Shown here in pieces: positions 15,029 through 23,894 of a stretch of 50,409 nt of DNA. The notes beneath the pieces are model-generated. The model had not been told where the DNA came from, did not search any database, and saw only the letters and a program-made list of their open reading frames with translations. How positions within the stretch are numbered: position 1 is the first letter of the stretch; each line of letters opens with the position of its first letter. The stretch is from Methanobacterium veterum (lineage in GTDB: Archaea; Methanobacteriota; Methanobacteria; Methanobacteriales; Methanobacteriaceae), in NCBI RefSeq assembly GCF_000745485.1, contig NZ_KN050693.1, positions 1 through 50,409 of the forward strand, read 5' to 3'. A program made the position numbers and the translations under genes.

Positions 15029-17155
15029 TCAGGCGGGTATCTCTTCTTTTGTTCCACGGTTCCAGTGGCGGTGCACGGCAATTGCCTCAATAAAACTTTT
15101 AGCAAAATTTTTTATCTGAGTATTGTCAACGGTAGTAACTACACCTTTATCTGAAGTTATTTCTCCTTTTGAAATTGAAAACCCTGTTATATCTGATTCT
15201 ATAAGTAAATCCATGCCTTCACTAACTGCGGCAATGGCTTTGCAGTGTTTAAACGCCTCATTTACAAAATGAATTACATCGCCACGTTTTTTCAGTGTTT
15301 CCACACTTTCTTTACCTCCAGGTACGTAGACTGCATCGAACTGAGTAGATGCTGTAGAAATGTAATTTTTGTCAACTTCAATTTCCTGCCCAGTATCTGC
15401 TTTGATCATTCCGAGGTACATGGATATGATTTCTGAATTTGCCCCAGCGTCCTCAAGGGCGTCCTTTACCTTCACTAATTCATCATAATTGAAACCGTTT
15501 TCTGCAAGTATGGCAACTTTCCTGGTTTTTACAGTGTCTTTTACTGTATTTTCCATACTGAATGATGGGAAATTGTCTGCAGTGCTTGAATCTGCACCGT
15601 TTGGTGGTGGTGAAACACCAACTCCCTTTGCAATTGCTACAGCAAGCCCTTTATCTACATTTGCAAATTGATCCACCATTTTCTGGCGGACTTCTTTTGA
15701 CTCTACTTTTCCAACTTCAAAGTGGAAAGCACTGATAATATGCTGCTTTTCGGGCTCAGACATGCTGTTGTAAAATGATCTGGCCTGGCTGTAGAAGTCC
15801 TTGAACTTATCACTTCTGTCCCTTATTTTTTTACCTTCCACCTTTTCCATGTAATGGACATAGCCTCCATCTTCTCTAGGAACGGGTTTAGGGCAGTTAT
15901 CTCCCAGTGTATTGGGGAAATAGCTGGTTTTACCAGTATTAATTGTATGTCGGTGATATCCGTCGCGTTGATTATTGTGCACCGGTGCTAATGGTCTATT
16001 TATAGGTATTTCGTGGAAATTTGGGCCGCCCAGCCGGATAAGCTGCGTGTCAATGTATGAAAAGAGCCTGCCCTGTAGAAGTGGGTCATTACTGAAATCT
16101 ATTCCTGGGACTACATTTCCAGGGCAAAATGCTACCTGTTCCACTTCTGCAAAGAAGTTATCTGGTTTTCTGTTTAAAACAAGTTTACCAATCTTTTTAG
16201 GCGTTATAAGTTCTTCAGGCCAGTGTTTGGTGGGGTCAAGAATGTCAAAATCGAAGTTGTGTTCATCCTCTTCTTCAACCATCTGAACATAAAGCTCATA
16301 TTCAGGATAATCTCCGTTATCTATTGCTTCGTAGAGGTCACGCCTGTGATAATCCGGATCTTCTCCGCCAAGCTTCATTGACTCGTCCCAGACCAATGAA
16401 TGCACTCCAAGCAGTGGTTTCCATATAAATTTGATAAATCTGCCTTTTCCTTCCATGTTCACGAATCTGAAGGTGTTGACGCTGAAGCCTTCCATCATCC
16501 TGTAGCTTCTAGGTATTGCCCTGTCGGATAGTGCCCACATGATCATGTGGGTTGTTTCCGGCGCGCTTACCACGAAATCGTAGAATGTATCGTGGGCAGT
16601 TGATGCCTGGGGTATTTCATTATCGGGTTCTGGTTTAACTGAATGGATTAAATCAGGGAATTTAATGGCATCCTGTATGAAAAATATGGGTATATTATTG
16701 CCTACGAGGTCATAATTACCATCTTCAGTATAAAATTTAGTTGCAAAGCCTCTAACATCTCTTGCAGTATCTGCAGAACCTCTAAATCCTGCTACTGTTG
16801 AAAACCTCACAAATACTGGTGTTTTTTTTCCAGGTTCTTGGAGGAATTTGGCCATTGTATATTCAGACATTGACTCATAACATTCAAAGTAACCGTGGGC
16901 ACCAGCGCCCCTTGCATGCACTATTCTTTCAGGGATTCTTTCATGGTCAAAATGGGTTATTTTTTCCCTGAAATGAAAGTCTTCCATCAGTGTAGGTCCT
17001 CTTTTTCCAGCTTTCAGGGAGTCGTCGGTATGATTTACCTTTACCCCCTGGTCTGTGGTGAGTCCTTTTCCTTCAGGATATTCTCTAAATTCTTCTAGAT
17101 CTTCAACTTTGCTTTTTTCATCAATTTTCTGCTTTTTTTTATCTTTATTCATCAT
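15029..17155 (-). CDS. katE: Large-subunit (clade 2, HPII-type) catalase
   Basis: A 708-residue haem catalase converting hydrogen peroxide to water and oxygen. The catalytic His80 lies in IVHARGAGAHG, the distal Asn153 in VGNNIPIFFIQD, and the proximal haem Tyr in RLFSYIDTQLIRLG. After the catalase core comes a flavodoxin-like DJ-1/PfpI domain (from about 545: KTRKVAILAENGFNYDELVKVKDAL, then VYVPGGKESVETLK). That tail and the length mark the large-subunit tetrameric type, like E. coli HPII, rather than the small type. The start has two ATG codons. It stands alone; an AT-rich upstream region contains TATATAAATA. It protects an anaerobe during oxygen exposure. Transfer from bacteria is plausible but not shown by the sequence alone. 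Confidence 0.96.
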   Translation of the reverse strand: MMNKDKKKQKIDEKSKVEDLEEFREYPEGKGLTTDQGVKVNHTDDSLKAGKRGPTLMEDFHFREKITHFDHERIPERIVHARGAGAHGYFECYESMSEYTMAKFLQEPGKKTPVFVRFSTVAGFRGSADTARDVRGFATKFYTEDGNYDLVGNNIPIFFIQDAIKFPDLIHSVKPEPDNEIPQASTAHDTFYDFVVSAPETTHMIMWALSDRAIPRSYRMMEGFSVNTFRFVNMEGKGRFIKFIWKPLLGVHSLVWDESMKLGGEDPDYHRRDLYEAIDNGDYPEYELYVQMVEEEDEHNFDFDILDPTKHWPEELITPKKIGKLVLNRKPDNFFAEVEQVAFCPGNVVPGIDFSNDPLLQGRLFSYIDTQLIRLGGPNFHEIPINRPLAPVHNNQRDGYHRHTINTGKTSYFPNTLGDNCPKPVPREDGGYVHYMEKVEGKKIRDRSDKFKDFYSQARSFYNSMSEPEKQHIISAFHFEVGKVESKEVRQKMVDQFANVDKGLAVAIAKGVGVSPPPNGADSSTADNFPSFSMENTVKDTVKTRKVAILAENGFNYDELVKVKDALEDAGANSEIISMYLGMIKADTGQEIEVDKNYISTASTQFDAVYVPGGKESVETLKKRGDVIHFVNEAFKHCKAIAAVSEGMDLLIESDITGFSISKGEITSDKGVVTTVDNTQIKNFAKSFIEAIAVHRHWNRGTKEEIPA

Positions 17156-17472
17156 ACCACTCTTCAGGAACCTTAAAATAAATTGTTAAAACTGAAACTT
17201 TTTTTAATTCTTATTTATATATGTAATAATTAATATAAAAAGTTTAATACTAATTGGGTGCAACTAAAAATTTAAAAATAAAATTTAGGGGGATGACTTT
17301 AAAATTAAATGGTGGATATGGCAGTAAACAAGATTTAAATTTACTAACCAAAGATTTTAGCAAATTTTGTAACATCTTTTTAATTAAAATTAAGTTTCAA
17401 ATTAATTGAAATGGATATTTTGAGCCACAGGATCATTTACTATAATGGATTAATAATTAAAATAAAGAATAT
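17156..17472. other. Promoter region upstream of catalase
   Basis: AT-rich spacer. Read on the minus strand, CATATATAAATA near 17212-17223 is a good TATA box about 55-65 bases before the catalase start. No gene or clear operator palindrome was found in the rest. Confidence 0.4.
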
Positions 17473-17871
17473 TTAAAATATATGGCTTATAGACACGGTT
17501 CCAAACGATTCATTGGTACTCTGGCTTTCAATAACTTTATTTCCTTGAAATATTTGTACCCGTAACGGCAATGTGCGGTTATCTGTTTTTCTAAAAGTAA
17601 CGGATACTGTACCGGGATTTGGGCCTAAATTATAATTATTGCTGGAAGTTCCCTGCACCGTTCTATTTCCTGTGTTGTCTGAAATAGTACCATTCCATGA
17701 TCCTTGATAAGCTACAGTTACAATCACATTTGGTGTAAAAGAGCTGTTATTTGTGTTTGGAGATTGATTGGTATTGTTTCCTGTGGAATTATTTTGTGTA
17801 TTAACACAACCCGATGTAAAAATCACCGCAAAAATAAGTATTATGGATAAGTATTTGTTAATTCTGCTCAA
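17473..17871 (-). CDS. Predicted small lipoprotein
   Basis: 132 residues: a short basic N-terminus, a hydrophobic helix (YLSIILIFAVIF) and the lipobox TSGC at about 19-22, so Cys22 would be lipid-anchored on the outer face of the membrane. An Asn/Thr/Ser-rich linker follows, with many N-x-S/T sites suited to AglB glycosylation, then a beta-rich domain of about 80 residues (VIVTVAYQGSWNGTISDNTGNRT) like small Ig-fold or bacterial surface modules. The start codon is TTG, preceded by GGGGGAGAGTGAT. Function not known. Confidence 0.72.
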   Translation of the reverse strand: MSRINKYLSIILIFAVIFTSGCVNTQNNSTGNNTNQSPNTNNSSFTPNVIVTVAYQGSWNGTISDNTGNRTVQGTSSNNYNLGPNPGTVSVTFRKTDNRTLPLRVQIFQGNKVIESQSTNESFGTVSISHIF

Positions 17872-17939
17872 TTAATCACTCTCCCCCATAACAACTATGT
17901 TAAAAAAATTATTAATATTTTTCTATAAGTTATGAAATT

Positions 17940-17949
17940 GGGGGGGGGG
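17940..17949. repeat. Run of ten G (C on the minus strand)
   Basis: A homopolymer of ten G in an otherwise AT-rich spacer, 69 bases upstream of the lipoprotein start on the minus strand and 16 bases past the U32 stop. Such tracts slip readily in length during replication and could alter promoter spacing. A sequencing or assembly error in its length is also possible. Confidence 0.8.
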
Positions 17950-17965
17950 TAATTGGTCGGGAAAT

Positions 17966-20626
17966 TTATTGTTCTGTAACTCCTCTGAGGAAGTTCCCAG
18001 TTGTTATCCCACCTAAAGAGATCTTTTTAACTTTATTTTTTAAAGCATTAAGTTCATGTTTTGATTTTTGGTCATTCTTAGCCCCGATCTCAATGGCTTT
18101 TCTATAGATATGACTCATATCATGGGCATATTTTTGAGTTCTGCCTCTTGCATCAATTATAACTGTATCAAGGCCTATTTTAGAAATTTGGGGCATATGA
18201 TCTACCAGGCACAACTCCACTGAGTTTAAAATGATGGTCCTGCATTCATTATCCAATCTTATCGGGAATAAGTGGTTTTTAGCATCTTCTATTCCCAGAA
18301 ATGATTTTCCGGCATTTTTATTTTTAAGAACTTTATCTCCTGCAATATGGGGAATGCAGTCTTTAGAAACTATAGATTCCATATTTCCCTGTACTAAAAG
18401 TTCTAAATTTGAATCAATTCCTCTAGTTTGAATATTGAAAGCAAGCCTTTTAATTTCATCCTTTGAAAGCTCAGGGGATACAGTAAAATTACTAAAAATG
18501 TTTTGCAGTTCTTCAACTGATTTATAATTCCATATATTAAGTCCGGAAGATGCAAAAAGATTAATCTGAGAATTGAGATTTAACATAAATTCTGCAGCTC
18601 CAATAGAATCGGTCATAACTCCACTAATCCCTGCATTAAAAGCTTTAGCTAGAAAAGAATTTAAAGAGGCTAAATAATGGCTTGGAGTAATTTTAGGTAA
18701 TTTTAAAAGTAATTCAGTATTTGTATTTTTACAGATCGACACAGCTTCATTGATTAAATTTAAGGTTGATTCCATATTTAAATTAGGGCAGCAGTCCCGT
18801 GCTGTATTTCCGGTAAATGGGTCAAAATAAATTCTATCGCATTTCCCGCTGGCAGCGCCTTTTAGGACGTCCAGATTGTCGGCATATACCGCTAAATTAA
18901 TTGATTTTTTAGCTAGTTTAGCATTATTTGCTTTTGTGTCCAGTTGAGGGAGCAGCTTGTTTAATTTATCATGCGCTTCTTTCATTTTATTTTTACCTGG
19001 ACAGGATGCTGAAATTAATTTTTCTTCTATTTTTTCAAATAGTTCCCTGCGGAGCTTGTTTAATTCACTGACTGGTGCAAAAAATCCCCCTGGATAATGT
19101 ATATTTATATTTTTTATATCAAATGGGGTACCTCCAGTTTTTCTAAACTGGGTTTCAATTATTTTTTCAGTTACGGGTTTTTTAACTGCTTTTTCCATTT
19201 TAAAATCAGGAACTAATTCCAGCTCAATTTGAGCATTATCTGGACCATTAAATTTACTTTTAAGTGAAATAGAACCATCATTTTCTACAAATATATCTAA
19301 ATTAACTTTTATTTGATGTTTATCATCACTAATTATTTTTTGAGCTTTATCAAGCAGCGATCTCCTGCGTGTTATATAAACTAAAGTTCCAGGTCTTAAT
19401 GGGCGTTGAACAGTGAACGTAGCTTTATTTTTATAAATAGATGGAGATTCATGTATTACCATACCATAATCGTTTTTATTTTGATCTTTATTTATAAAAA
19501 CGATGCCGTCTCCCTTTTCAGGGATAATTTGATTTTTAATTTCAATTACAACTTCTTTATCTTTCTTCTTGTAATCAGTGACAGGCCCAACATAAACTCC
19601 TCTGTTTCCAGGACGGTCCCGACTCATTACCGAGCTTTCGTCTTTTTCTAAAAGGTACCCTCCTGTAAAATCACGGTTAAACGCTAATTTAAGGTCATCA
19701 ATGTCTTTTTTTCTGGGCTTCCATCTTCCTTTTTTAATAGAATCCAGTGCTTTTCTATATGTGCTCACAACAACTGCCACATATTCTGGAGACCTCATTC
19801 TGCCCTCAATTTTGAGTGAACTTACGGATGATTTCGATATTTTATCAAGATATTCGTAAATCGCTAAATCACGTGTCGATAATAAATATTTCTCTTTAGT
19901 TTTCACTTCAAAAATCTTTGATTTTTGATGTTCGATAATGCTTTGCATTATCTCAACTTTAGTTGTATTAATGGGCCGGCCGTATTCATCTTTTTCGCCT
20001 AGGATTAGATCATATGGTTTCCTGCACGGCTGTGCGCACATACCTCTGTTTCCACTGCGCCCGCCGATAAATGAAGATAAAAGGCACTGTCCTGAATAGG
20101 AGTAGCATAGAGCTCCATGTGCAAATATTTCAAGTTCAATTTCTCCGGGTTCAATATTTTTGTTGATTTCCTCTATTTCTGCCAGTTTCATTTCCCTTGC
20201 AAGCACCACCCGTTTGAATCCAAATTCTGCTGCCCATTTAACTCCTTCAGTGTTGTGAATTGTCATTTGTGTGGATGAATGGAGGTCAAGATCTGGAACA
20301 AGCTCTTTTGCAATATGTGCAACGCCAATATCTTGAACTAAAATTGCATCTACTCCACCTTCATATAAAAATAATAAGTATTTAGCTAAATCTGGAAGTT
20401 CCTGATCTTTAATGAGAGTGTTAACTGTTACATAAACTTTTACACCCCTTAAATGAGCGTAATGAACAGCTTCTTTTAAATCTGTGTTATCAAAATTAGC
20501 TGCATAATGCCGTGCCCCAAACTGCTTCCCTGCAAGGTATACGGCATCTGCCCCTGCATTCACAGCTGCTTTCAGGGATTCCATAGATCCTGCAGGTGCC
20601 AGTAGTTCTGGTATTTCTATTTTCAT
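17966..20626 (-). CDS. Peptidase U32 family protein (YhbU/TrhP/RlhA type) with DUF3656-like region
   Basis: An 886-residue protein. The N-terminal TIM-barrel-like domain opens ELLAPAGSMESLKAAVNAGADAVYLAG, the U32 signature, and carries EIFAHGALCYSYSGQC and NRGMCAQPCR, whose cysteines probably bind an iron-sulfur cluster. The middle (about 280-420) has a beta-barrel segment with RPLRPGTLVYITRRR, and the C-terminal half repeats a degenerate barrel-like domain (LAVYADNLDVLKG). In bacteria, relatives hydroxylate tRNA or 23S rRNA using prephenate-derived chemistry; peptidase activity is doubtful. An RNA-modifying role here is inferred. ATG follows GGAGG closely. Confidence 0.85.
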   Translation of the reverse strand: MKIEIPELLAPAGSMESLKAAVNAGADAVYLAGKQFGARHYAANFDNTDLKEAVHYAHLRGVKVYVTVNTLIKDQELPDLAKYLLFLYEGGVDAILVQDIGVAHIAKELVPDLDLHSSTQMTIHNTEGVKWAAEFGFKRVVLAREMKLAEIEEINKNIEPGEIELEIFAHGALCYSYSGQCLLSSFIGGRSGNRGMCAQPCRKPYDLILGEKDEYGRPINTTKVEIMQSIIEHQKSKIFEVKTKEKYLLSTRDLAIYEYLDKISKSSVSSLKIEGRMRSPEYVAVVVSTYRKALDSIKKGRWKPRKKDIDDLKLAFNRDFTGGYLLEKDESSVMSRDRPGNRGVYVGPVTDYKKKDKEVVIEIKNQIIPEKGDGIVFINKDQNKNDYGMVIHESPSIYKNKATFTVQRPLRPGTLVYITRRRSLLDKAQKIISDDKHQIKVNLDIFVENDGSISLKSKFNGPDNAQIELELVPDFKMEKAVKKPVTEKIIETQFRKTGGTPFDIKNINIHYPGGFFAPVSELNKLRRELFEKIEEKLISASCPGKNKMKEAHDKLNKLLPQLDTKANNAKLAKKSINLAVYADNLDVLKGAASGKCDRIYFDPFTGNTARDCCPNLNMESTLNLINEAVSICKNTNTELLLKLPKITPSHYLASLNSFLAKAFNAGISGVMTDSIGAAEFMLNLNSQINLFASSGLNIWNYKSVEELQNIFSNFTVSPELSKDEIKRLAFNIQTRGIDSNLELLVQGNMESIVSKDCIPHIAGDKVLKNKNAGKSFLGIEDAKNHLFPIRLDNECRTIILNSVELCLVDHMPQISKIGLDTVIIDARGRTQKYAHDMSHIYRKAIEIGAKNDQKSKHELNALKNKVKKISLGGITTGNFLRGVTEQ

Positions 20627-21115
20627 TGTATTCCTCCGGATAAATGTAAATAACAGGATTTATAATCATAAATAATTTCAAAAACGCTCATGTATTGGAA
20701 TGTTAACAGCTAGAGAAAAATGTTTACAAAATCAGAGATTTTATAACCGCGAAAATCCGTGATTTTCGCATGCTATGTATTTTTCTGAGCATAAAAAAAA
20801 TCTTTGATTTTATATGATTTTGAAGACTGTTAGTTTTGTGACCTTAAAATATGTAATTTTTACATGGTGTTGATGTTAGTGCTGTAATTTATGTTAATCA
20901 TTGATTAAATAATGAATTTTTTTTAAACAAGTCAACTTAAATTAAAAGTATCACAACATGAAGTATAAACCGTGCACAGGATCAGACATGAGCGTTAAAA
21001 TAAATTTTAGTATAGTAGTTTATTTAGTTTTAGCTAATTATACTTTTTAATGCCAGATGTGTAACAGATCATTAAGCTCAAACTATATTTAGGATTATGG
21101 AAATAATTAACCAGT
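20627..21115. other. Divergent intergenic region with clustered inverted repeats
   Basis: Lies between the U32 gene and thymidylate kinase. Its first half contains three AAAATC-N3-GATTTT hairpins inside or beside a larger inverted repeat (annotated separately). The second half is plain AT-rich sequence. Confidence 0.4.
20709..20811. repeat. Cluster of AAAATC-N3-GATTTT inverted repeats
   Basis: Three perfect hairpin motifs with different 3-base centres: AGA (20728-20742), CGT (20752-20766) and TTT (20797-20811). The middle one extends to 9-base arms (GCGAAAATC/GATTTTCGC). An outer pair, AGAAAAAT (20714-20721) with ATTTTTCT (20779-20786), supported by GCT/AGC outside it, encloses the first two. 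The loop bases vary while the arms are kept, as expected for selected structure or binding sites. Confidence 0.6.
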
Positions 21116-21691
21116 ATGTATATATGTTTAGAAGGCATTGACGGCTCGGGAAAATCAACACAAATTCTTCTTCTTGAGGAATGGCTCAATGAATGCGGAT
21201 TTGAAGTTATGCGGGTTTTTGAACCCACTGATTCTGATACTGGGAGATTAATAAGGAAAATGCTCAGGGATCCTGACGCAACTGGAGAAAATTTCCAGAA
21301 AACATTGGCTCTTTTATTTGCTGCCGACCGCATGGTACTTATGGATGAAATCGAGGCTGCAGAAGAATCTGGTAAAATTGTAATAAGTGACAGGTGTTTT
21401 TATTCGAGTATTGTTTATCAAAATGACCCTTCATGGCTTTACGAATTAAATAAATTTGTTAAAATACCGGACATGGTAATATTGCTTGATCTGGATGTTG
21501 AAACTGCTCTTAAGCGGTGCGATGGTAAAGATAGCTTTGAAAATAAGATCTTTCTTGAAAAAATAAGGGAAAGATACCTTGACCTTGCAGAAAAGAATGA
21601 TTTCTTTGTTATAAATGCAAATAATGGAATTAACAAAGTTTATGATGAAATGAAGAGGGTAATATCTCCTAAAATTGGTAGATGTGTTTAG
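21116..21691 (+). CDS. tmk: Thymidylate kinase
   Basis: 191 residues catalysing dTMP + ATP to dTDP + ADP. The P-loop is EGIDGSGKST at 6-15, the DR(x)F-type motif ISDRCFYSS is near 90-98, and the LID region (VETALKRCDGKDSFE) lies near 125-140. It opens MYICLEGIDG, right for the family. The gene is complete although its last 70 bases are duplicated just downstream. No strong ribosome site precedes the ATG, so a short-leader or leaderless message is possible. Confidence 0.94.
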   Translation: MYICLEGIDGSGKSTQILLLEEWLNECGFEVMRVFEPTDSDTGRLIRKMLRDPDATGENFQKTLALLFAADRMVLMDEIEAAEESGKIVISDRCFYSSIVYQNDPSWLYELNKFVKIPDMVILLDLDVETALKRCDGKDSFENKIFLEKIRERYLDLAEKNDFFVINANNGINKVYDEMKRVISPKIGRCV

Positions 21692-21887
21692 TTAATTGTA
21701 TTTTTATTTCTTTAAATTTTTAACCTGTTTTTTTAGGGAGATATCAATTTGTTTTGTTTGTAAATAATGGAATTAACAAAGAGGGTAATATCTTCCAAAA
21801 TTGGTAGATGTGTTTAGTTAATTGTATTTTTATTTCTTTAAATTTTTAACCTGTTTTTTTAGGGAGATATTCAATTTGTTTTGTTTG
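21619..21887 (+). repeat. Recent tandem duplication of the tmk 3' end
   Basis: Copy A (21619-21760) spans the last codons of tmk and its downstream region. Copy B (21762-21887) repeats it with two substitutions, one added T and a 17-base loss (the TTTATGATGAAATGAAG equivalent). Identity over shared bases is about 98% by eye. Copy B holds a frameless tmk tail and a second copy of the T-rich terminator-like stretch. Confidence 0.92.
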
Positions 21888-21922
21888 CAAATAATACATG
21901 CAAATAATACATGCAAATTATA
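21887..21922 (+). repeat. 13-base tandem repeat (GCAAATAATACAT)
   Basis: GCAAATAATACAT occurs at 21887-21899 and 21900-21912, followed by a partial third unit GCAAATTATAG. The unit starts with the same ATGCAAATAAT bases that begin tmk copy A, suggesting further slippage at the same junction. Confidence 0.8.
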
Positions 21923-22049
21923 GATCTATTTTAATGGAATTATGAATATGCACAAAAATTAAGTATTATTTAAATCATAAATATCATCTGTACAAAAAAC
22001 AAGCTCTAATGAAATTCTGAGTTTATTTACTATTTGCGGAGAAACAAGT

Positions 22050-22493
22050 ATGGTAAATGAAGATGAACTTACAGATATGATAGTTAATATGGATTTAGAG
22101 AAAGTTGATGGCCCTAAAGATATCTGGGAAAAGAAGATTGATCTTGATGACGGCCGATCTTTAGTTGTAGGCTATGAAGAGGAATCAAAAGTCTGTCAGG
22201 GGTTAACTAAAGATTTAACCAGTGGAACAGATGAGGAAAAATGTGCCATTACCTACAGCTGGTACTGGGAAGTTAGGGACTCTGAAACATGGGATGTTAT
22301 TTATGAAAATCATGATACGGATTTAGGTTTTTGTTCTGAAGATTTACAAAGAGCCTGGAGCGATGAAAGCACCTTTGAAGATATTGGTGATGTTCCAGGA
22401 ACAGAACTCTGCACATGGAGCGATCAAAACGGTATAGATGATATAGTAGAGGATATAATTGATGATATTAGAGATGTTGTAAAAATACAATAA
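22050..22493 (+). CDS. Acidic hypothetical protein
   Basis: 147 residues with strong negative charge (DEDEL, DGPKDIWEKKIDLDDG, ending in a DDIVEDIIDDIRD helix). It has four cysteines, in KVCQG, EKCAI, LGFCSE and ELCTW, and an aromatic core YSWYWEVRDSETWDVIYE. No signal peptide or membrane helix. ATG follows GGAG at a normal distance. I do not recognise the family. The regular charge and codon pattern make a real gene likely. Confidence 0.6.
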   Translation: MVNEDELTDMIVNMDLEKVDGPKDIWEKKIDLDDGRSLVVGYEEESKVCQGLTKDLTSGTDEEKCAITYSWYWEVRDSETWDVIYENHDTDLGFCSEDLQRAWSDESTFEDIGDVPGTELCTWSDQNGIDDIVEDIIDDIRDVVKIQ

Positions 22494-22546
22494 AAATAAG
22501 CATGCATCTTGATAGTTCAAGATTTTAAATTTTAACTAATAATTTT

Positions 22547-22678
22547 AAAGGATAATTATTGTTTATCCATTAATTATTTTATTTTCTGGTTCAAATTCAT
22601 TTATAAGTGGTAAATAGCCCAAAATATTTAAAGGATAATTATTATTTATCCTCTAATTCTTTTATTCTCTGGTTTAAA
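22547..22678. repeat. Decayed tandem duplication of a gene 3' end
   Basis: Bases 22547-22595 and 22630-22678 align at roughly 86% by eye, with an 83-base offset. The right copy encodes the last residues of the 65-residue gene at 22642-22839; the left copy preserves them in decayed form with a stop. Each copy contains GGATAA...TTATCC arms that can form a terminator-like hairpin. Confidence 0.75.
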
Positions 22679-22839
22679 CCCCTGATAATAATGTCCTGTG
22701 CACCTTCGAGGTCCTGTTTTTCACCGACAATTACAGGTCCGTGTTCAGTCTGTTTAAATTCTAATTTGTCGTATTTTTCCATAACTTCTTCCACCAATTT
22801 TGATGGAGTTCCTGGAGGTATTCTCATTTCATATTCCAT
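22642..22839 (-). CDS. Small conserved-looking protein downstream of tyrS
   Basis: 65 residues, MEYEMRIPPGTPSKLVEEV, then a beta segment KLEFKQTEHGPVIVGEKQDL and a C-terminal helix. It starts 8 bases after the tyrS stop with a GGTGAT ribosome site before the ATG, so it is almost surely the last gene of the tyrS transcript. I do not recognise a named family. The compact alpha/beta pattern and operon position argue for a real gene with a possible translation-linked role. Confidence 0.7.
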   Translation of the reverse strand: MEYEMRIPPGTPSKLVEEVMEKYDKLEFKQTEHGPVIVGEKQDLEGAQDIIIRGLNQRIKELEDK

Positions 22840-22847
22840 AAAATCAC

Positions 22848-23804
22848 CTATTCAAAATAGTTTCTTACAGGTTCTAAAATTTCAATTAATTCATTTGTTA
22901 CTGTATTTTTGAGGTCAAGGGGATGTAATTTTCCATCTTTATATGACTCTAAAAGCTCATTGTAACTTAATTCAAGATTTCCTCCAAATTTAGGAGGTCT
23001 TTCAATTAACATGGTGTCTTTATGGTCATATATGAAGTGTTTTGCTATTTCAATTATCGGATTTCCTTCCACTTCTCCTGCTGGGCAGAAACTGTTTTTA
23101 ATCTTCTTTTTTATAGTTTCGGGAGAATCATCAATAGCTATGAAATTTTCTTTACTTGAAGACATCTTTTCAGAGCCGTCAGTTCCATGGAGAAGTGGTG
23201 TGTGGATTATAACTGGTACAGAAGACCCTACTTTCGGTAGGTTTTCCCTTGCAAGCATATGTATTTTTCTCTGTTCCATTCCACCAAGTGCAACATCAAC
23301 ATCTAAAAACAGCATGTCTATAACCTGCATAAGAGGATATATTACTTCTGCAACGCGGTGATCAGTTTCATGTCTTGTTATCTGTGCCATACTTCGTTTT
23401 GCACGTGCAAGAGTAGTTGAAAGTGCAAGCTGGTATATTTTACAGGTGTATTCTTCTGATGTTTGGAAACTGGAACCTAAAATGAATTCAGTTTCTTCAC
23501 TCAATCCAAAGGCAAGGAAACATTTCCTCATGTAATCTGCAATTTCCTTAATTTCTTCAAGGGTTCCCTTTTCATTTAAATATGCATGGAGGTCTGCAAG
23601 AAGAATTTTAATTTTGAACCCTGCTTTCTGCAGGTCTATCATCTTTTTAACGGTGATAGCATGTCCAAGATGGACTTTTCCCGAGGGTTCATAACCGATA
23701 TAAGCTACAGGAGAATCTTTTTGAAGTTTTTCTTTAAGTTCATCGTGGGATATTATTTCCAGTGTTCCTCTTTCTATCATGTCTATTGTATTATCTATGT
23801 CCAT
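22848..23804 (-). CDS. tyrS: Tyrosyl-tRNA synthetase
   Basis: A 318-residue class I enzyme charging tRNA-Tyr, of the compact archaeal type without the bacterial S4 tail. The HIGH-type motif is [11 protein letters not shown] (about 38-48), the KMSKS-type loop is [10 protein letters not shown] near 210-218, and the tyrosine pocket segment [21 protein letters not shown] is intact. ATG follows GGTGAT. It is followed closely by a 65-residue gene and preceded by nmd3 in the same direction, a translation-linked cluster. Confidence 0.95.
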   Translation of the reverse strand: MDIDNTIDMIERGTLEIISHDELKEKLQKDSPVAYIGYEPSGKVHLGHAITVKKMIDLQKAGFKIKILLADLHAYLNEKGTLEEIKEIADYMRKCFLAFGLSEETEFILGSSFQTSEEYTCKIYQLALSTTLARAKRSMAQITRHETDHRVAEVIYPLMQVIDMLFLDVDVALGGMEQRKIHMLARENLPKVGSSVPVIIHTPLLHGTDGSEKMSSSKENFIAIDDSPETIKKKIKNSFCPAGEVEGNPIIEIAKHFIYDHKDTMLIERPPKFGGNLELSYNELLESYKDGKLHPLDLKNTVTNELIEILEPVRNYFE

Positions 23805-23894
23805 TATATCACCGTAAATTATCTAAAAATGAATTTTATCATCATGATTGAAAATCAGATAATTTATTAATATTTAAATTATCACTTTGCACAT

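Noticed and set aside
21619..22678. CRISPR-like repetition
   Set aside because: The repeats are two-copy tandem duplications without regular spacers; no cas gene is in the window.
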